Notes under the pieces: model-generated | What the model saw: only the letters and a program-made list of their open reading frames with translations | Databases searched by the model: none | Told to the model about the DNA's origin: nothing | Source: Bordetella parapertussis | GTDB lineage: Bacteria; Pseudomonadota; Gammaproteobacteria; Burkholderiales; Burkholderiaceae_C | NCBI GenBank assembly: GCA_943328885.2 | Contig: CALQBT020000082.1 | Span: 1 to 8,845 of the forward strand | Direction: 5' to 3' | Length of the DNA stretch: 8,845 nt | In this document: positions 6,707-8,845 of the stretch, in pieces | Numbering within the stretch: position 1 is the stretch's first letter | Layout of the letters: every line of letters starts with the position of its first letter | Translations under genes and position numbers: made by a program

Positions 6707-7504
6707 ATGCGCAACATCGGCCTCATCATCATCGGCGACGAGATCCTGTCCGGCAAACGCCAGGACAAACACATGCCCAAAATCATCGCGATGCTCGGCG
6801 CACGCGGCATGGGTCTGTCCTGGGCGCGCTACGTCGGCGACCACCGCGGCCATATCACGGCCGCGCTCAGCGATGCTTTTTCCGGCGACGACATCGTTTT
6901 TTCTTGCGGCGGCATCGGCGCCACACCCGACGACCACACCCGCCAATGCGCCGCAGCCGCACTGGGTTTGCCGCTGGCCCTGCACCCACAGGCCGAGTTG
7001 CTGATCCGCGACCGCATGCGCGACGTCGCCGCCGAGCAAGGCCTGCCCTACGAGCCCGACCGCGATGACAACAAGCACCGGCTCAACATGGGCATGTTCC
7101 CGCAGGGCGCACAGATCATCGCCAACCCCTACAACAAGATCCCCGGCTTTTCGGTCGGCGACGTGCATTTCGTGCCCGGATTCCCGGTGATGGCGCATCC
7201 GATGATCGAGTCCTTGCTCGACACGCGCTACGCCGAACTGCACGGCAGCCAGGTGCAGGCCGAGCGCTCGGTGATCGTGATGGGGGGCATGGAGGCCGCG
7301 CTGACGCCGTTGATGGAAGACATCGAGTCTCGCTTCGCCGGCATCAAGGTATTCAGCCTGCCCAGCGTCGACCACCCACAGTGGGGCCGCCACATCGAGC
7401 TCGGGGTCAAGGGCCTGCCGGCGGACATCCCGCCGGCCTTCGACGCCTTGTTGGCGGGCTTGCGCTTGACCTCGGTCGTTTTAGGCCCCGAAATGGTGCG
7501 TTGA
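6707..7504 (+). CDS. MoaB/Mog-fold molybdopterin-binding protein (CinA N-terminal domain type)
   Basis: The 265-aa protein is a stand-alone MoCF/CinA-N domain (COG1058 type). Motifs: IGLIIIGDEILSGKRQDKH (4-22), FSCGGIGATPDDHT (65-78, family GGxGPTxDD with Ala for Pro), NPYNKIPGF (140-148, like the N..GTAPGF of CinA) and VHFVPGFPVMA (153-163). In CinA this domain binds nucleotide-like ligands and has ADP-ribose pyrophosphatase activity in some members; in Mog/MoaB it binds molybdopterin. The C-terminal NMN-deamidase domain of full CinA (about 420 aa) is absent, so competence or NMN recycling should not be assumed. No clear Shine-Dalgarno precedes the ATG, but homology starts at residue 1. It follows the EI24 gene by 24 bases and precedes glnA; I recall this order in other Burkholderiales. 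Its last codons overlap possible glnA control sites. Confidence 0.87.
   Translation: MRNIGLIIIGDEILSGKRQDKHMPKIIAMLGARGMGLSWARYVGDHRGHITAALSDAFSGDDIVFSCGGIGATPDDHTRQCAAAALGLPLALHPQAELLIRDRMRDVAAEQGLPYEPDRDDNKHRLNMGMFPQGAQIIANPYNKIPGFSVGDVHFVPGFPVMAHPMIESLLDTRYAELHGSQVQAERSVIVMGGMEAALTPLMEDIESRFAGIKVFSLPSVDHPQWGRHIELGVKGLPADIPPAFDALLAGLRLTSVVLGPEMVR
7484..7500 (+). promoter_or_regulatory. Possible weak upstream NtrC site
   Basis: GGCCCC-GAAAT-GGTGCG matches TGCACC-N5-GGTGCA at 9 of 12 fixed positions. It lies in the last codons of the preceding gene, its centre 45 bases upstream of the strong NtrC site. Enhancers of glnA often come in pairs, which is why it is listed; the coding constraint makes chance plausible. 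Confidence 0.35.
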
Positions 7505-7528
7505 CAGCCACAAGATGGGGGCTTGAAT
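7501..7528 (+). promoter_or_regulatory. Possible sigma-70 promoter overlapping the upstream stop codon
   Basis: A perfect TTGACA (7501-7506) contains the stop codon of the molybdopterin-binding gene. With a 16-base spacer, TTGAAT (7523-7528) is a 4-of-6 match to TATAAT. Transcription would begin near 7535, inside the strong NtrC site, so NtrC binding would be expected to block it, as NtrC does at E. coli glnAp1. The weak -10 keeps this uncertain; TATATT at 7534-7539 is too far from TTGACA (27 bases). Confidence 0.35.
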
Positions 7529-7529
7529 C

Positions 7530-7544
7530 GCACTATATTGGTGC
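7530..7544 (+). promoter_or_regulatory. NtrC (NR-I) binding site upstream of glnA
   Basis: GCACTATATTGGTGC is a near-perfect copy of the NtrC operator TGCACC-N5-GGTGCA: nine of twelve fixed positions match, with a five-base ATATT centre. From memory, one of the E. coli glnA enhancer sites has the same core. Its centre (7537) is about 104 bases upstream of the start predicted from the sigma-54 promoter, close to the usual distance for an NtrC enhancer. It should activate glnA under nitrogen limitation. Confidence 0.75.
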
Positions 7545-7615
7545 TTATTGTTGCGACACACCGTCAAGACTTGACTCCATCAGGCAGGACGATCTGCCGT
7601 TCGGCCGCTGGCAGC

Positions 7616-7631
7616 AGGCACGGTTTCTGCT
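7616..7631 (+). promoter_or_regulatory. Sigma-54 (RpoN) promoter of glnA
   Basis: AGGCACGGTTTCTGCT matches the -24/-12 consensus TGGCACG-N4-TTGCW with two changes (T to A and T to C). The invariant GG (7617-7618) and GC (7629-7630) are exactly ten bases apart. Transcription should start near 7641, giving a leader of about 107 bases. Together with the NtrC site about 100 bases upstream this forms a standard nitrogen-controlled enhancer-promoter pair. Confidence 0.75.
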
Positions 7632-7651
7632 ACATTCCTGAGCGATTGTTT

Positions 7652-7666
7652 GGGGGCCCGACCCCC
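7652..7666 (+). promoter_or_regulatory. G/C hairpin in the glnA leader
   Basis: GGGGG (7652-7656) and CCCCC (7662-7666) can form a stem with a five-base loop, extendable by T-G and T-A pairs. A second CCCCC at 7691-7695 could pair with the same G-run instead, so two exclusive folds are possible. There is no U-tract directly after either, so a simple terminator is not indicated. Further down, TCCT (7729-7732) can pair with AGGA of the Shine-Dalgarno (7736-7739), though only over four bases. Confidence 0.35.
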
Positions 7667-7747
7667 GAGAATGCAAGGACCGTAGTACTTCCCCCTCATT
7701 TTTGACGCGTCCAGCCATGGCAAGCGCGTCCTGCTAGGAGATTCCTG

Positions 7748-8845
7748 ATGGCAAAGACCGTCGCCGACGTGATGGCAATGGTGAAAGAAAACGAAATCAA
7801 GTTCGTTGATTTCCGTTTCACCGACACCCGCGGCAAAGAGCAGCACGTCACCGTGCCCGTGTCCCACTTCGACGAAGACAAGTTCTCGTCGGGTCATGCC
7901 TTCGACGGTTCGTCGATCGCCGGCTGGAAGGGCATTGAAGCGTCGGACATGCAGCTCATGCCCGACCCGAATACCGCCAACATCGACCCGTTCTTCGAAG
8001 AGCCGACGCTGATCCTGACCTGCGACGTGATCGACCCGGCCGACGGCAAGCCTTACGAGCGCGATCCGCGTTCGCTGGCCAAGCGCGCGGAGGCCTACAT
8101 GAAAGCTTCCGGCCTGGGTGATGCGGCCTTCTTCGGCCCCGAGCCCGAGTTCTTCGTGTTCGACAACGTCCGCTGGGGCAACGACATGTCGGGCTGCTTC
8201 TCGAAGATCGAGTCTGAAGAAGCTGCCTGGAACACCGGCAAGGAATACGAGCACGGCAACACCGGTCACCGTCCGACAGTCAAGGGCGGCTACTTCCCCG
8301 TGCCTCCGGTCGACAGCGCGCAGGACATGCGTTCCGAGATGTGCCTGGTGCTCGAGTCGCTGGGCATCCCGGTCGAAGTGCATCACCACGAAGTGGCCAA
8401 CGCCGGCCAGATGGAAATCGGCACCAGGTTCAGCACCCTGATCCAGCGCGCCGACTGGATCCAGCTGCAGAAGTACGTGATCCACAACGTGGCCCACTCG
8501 TACGGCAAGACGGCCACCTTCATGCCCAAGCCCATCGTGGGCGACAACGGCTCGGGCATGCACGTGCACCAGTCGGTCTGGAAGGACGGCAAGAACCTGT
8601 TCGCCGGCGACGGCTATGCCGGCCTGAGCGAATTCGCGCTGTACTACATCGGCGGCATCATCAAGCACGCCCGTGCCCTGAACGCCATTACCAACCCCAC
8701 CACCCACAGCTACAAGCGTTTGGTGCCTGGCTTTGAAGCCCCTGTGAAGCTGGCTTACTCCAGCCGCAACCGCTCTGCGTCTATCCGCATTCCCCATGTG
8801 GCTTCAGACAAAGCACGTCGCATCGAAGCACGTTTCCCCGATCCC
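7748..8845 (+). CDS. glnA: Glutamine synthetase type I, 3' end missing
   Basis: The first 366 codons of GlnA (usually about 470 aa) are present. The dodecameric cytoplasmic enzyme makes glutamine from glutamate, ammonia and ATP. Motifs: [14 protein letters not shown] (50-63), [12 protein letters not shown] (128-139, metal ligands E132/E134), [14 protein letters not shown] (212-225, E215/E223; the family more often has GQCE), NGSGMHVH (267-274, H272), [17 protein letters not shown] (316-332) and RSASIRIP (342-349). The ATG at 7748 has AGGAG (7736-7740) seven bases ahead. The adenylylation tyrosine near residue 397 lies beyond the window, so GlnE control cannot be checked. Promoter context (sigma-54, NtrC) indicates nitrogen control; glnL and glnG (ntrB, ntrC) are expected downstream. 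From about 8717 the codons suddenly become poorer in G/C at third positions. Confidence 0.98.
   Translation, partial: MAKTVADVMAMVKENEIKFVDFRFTDTRGKEQHVTVPVSHFDEDKFSSGHAFDGSSIAGWKGIEASDMQLMPDPNTANIDPFFEEPTLILTCDVIDPADGKPYERDPRSLAKRAEAYMKASGLGDAAFFGPEPEFFVFDNVRWGNDMSGCFSKIESEEAAWNTGKEYEHGNTGHRPTVKGGYFPVPPVDSAQDMRSEMCLVLESLGIPVEVHHHEVANAGQMEIGTRFSTLIQRADWIQLQKYVIHNVAHSYGKTATFMPKPIVGDNGSGMHVHQSVWKDGKNLFAGDGYAGLSEFALYYIGGIIKHARALNAITNPTTHSYKRLVPGFEAPVKLAYSSRNRSASIRIPHVASDKARRIEARFPDP

Noticed and set aside
6143..7393. Minus-strand open frame (416 codons) opposite EI24 and the molybdopterin-binding gene
   Set aside because: Spans two well-supported plus-strand genes and is rich in Gln, His and Arg without a motif.
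7608..7623. Alternative sigma-54 alignment using CTGGCAGCAGGCACGG
   Set aside because: It lacks the TGC at -12; the overlapping AGGCACGGTTTCTGCT fits far better.
7580..8797. Minus-strand open frame (405 codons) opposite glnA
   Set aside because: Antisense of a highly conserved gene with G/C-ending codons; no recognisable protein and it crosses the glnA promoter.

Overview
The window looks like chromosomal DNA of a high-GC betaproteobacterium, most likely order Burkholderiales and perhaps the Rubrivivax/Leptothrix/Sphaerotilus group. That placement is an inference from strongly G/C-ending codons, the flavour of the GlnA and RlmB proteins, and a molybdopterin-binding gene lying just upstream of glnA. 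I see no insertion sequence, phage gene, CRISPR array, tRNA or rRNA. The window starts and ends inside genes, and no gap exceeds 300 bases.

Left part (1-4370). A minus-strand crotonase-family gene (3' end outside the window) is divergent from a plus-strand block: rlmB (23S rRNA 2'-O-ribose methyltransferase), upp (uracil phosphoribosyltransferase), an MFS transporter, and a creatininase-family protein with a signal peptide. The last two overlap by 8 bases and are probably translationally coupled. A 9-base tandem repeat spans the rlmB stop codon.

Middle part (4371-7504). A 133-base gap with a hairpin is followed by a secreted YVTN/YncE-like seven-blade beta-propeller, an EI24-domain membrane protein and a stand-alone MoaB/CinA-N molybdopterin-binding-fold protein. 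All are on the plus strand with short or overlapping junctions. A seven-codon minicistron appears to bridge the propeller and EI24 genes.

Right part (7505-8845). A 243-base control region leads into glnA (type I glutamine synthetase, truncated by the window end after 366 codons). It holds a near-consensus NtrC site (7530-7544), a good sigma-54 -24/-12 promoter (7616-7631), a possible sigma-70 promoter on the preceding stop codon, and a leader of about 107 bases with a G/C hairpin. This arrangement is like the nitrogen-regulated glnA promoters of enterobacteria.

Most of the window is ordinary housekeeping DNA and I did not find a clear new multi-gene system. The points most worth a second look are: the creatininase-like protein with replaced metal-ligand residues, coupled to a transporter; the rings of His/Asp/Asn in the propeller; the glnA control region; and a sharp drop in G/C-ending codons in the last 130 bases of glnA, which may mark recombination or a chimeric assembly end.
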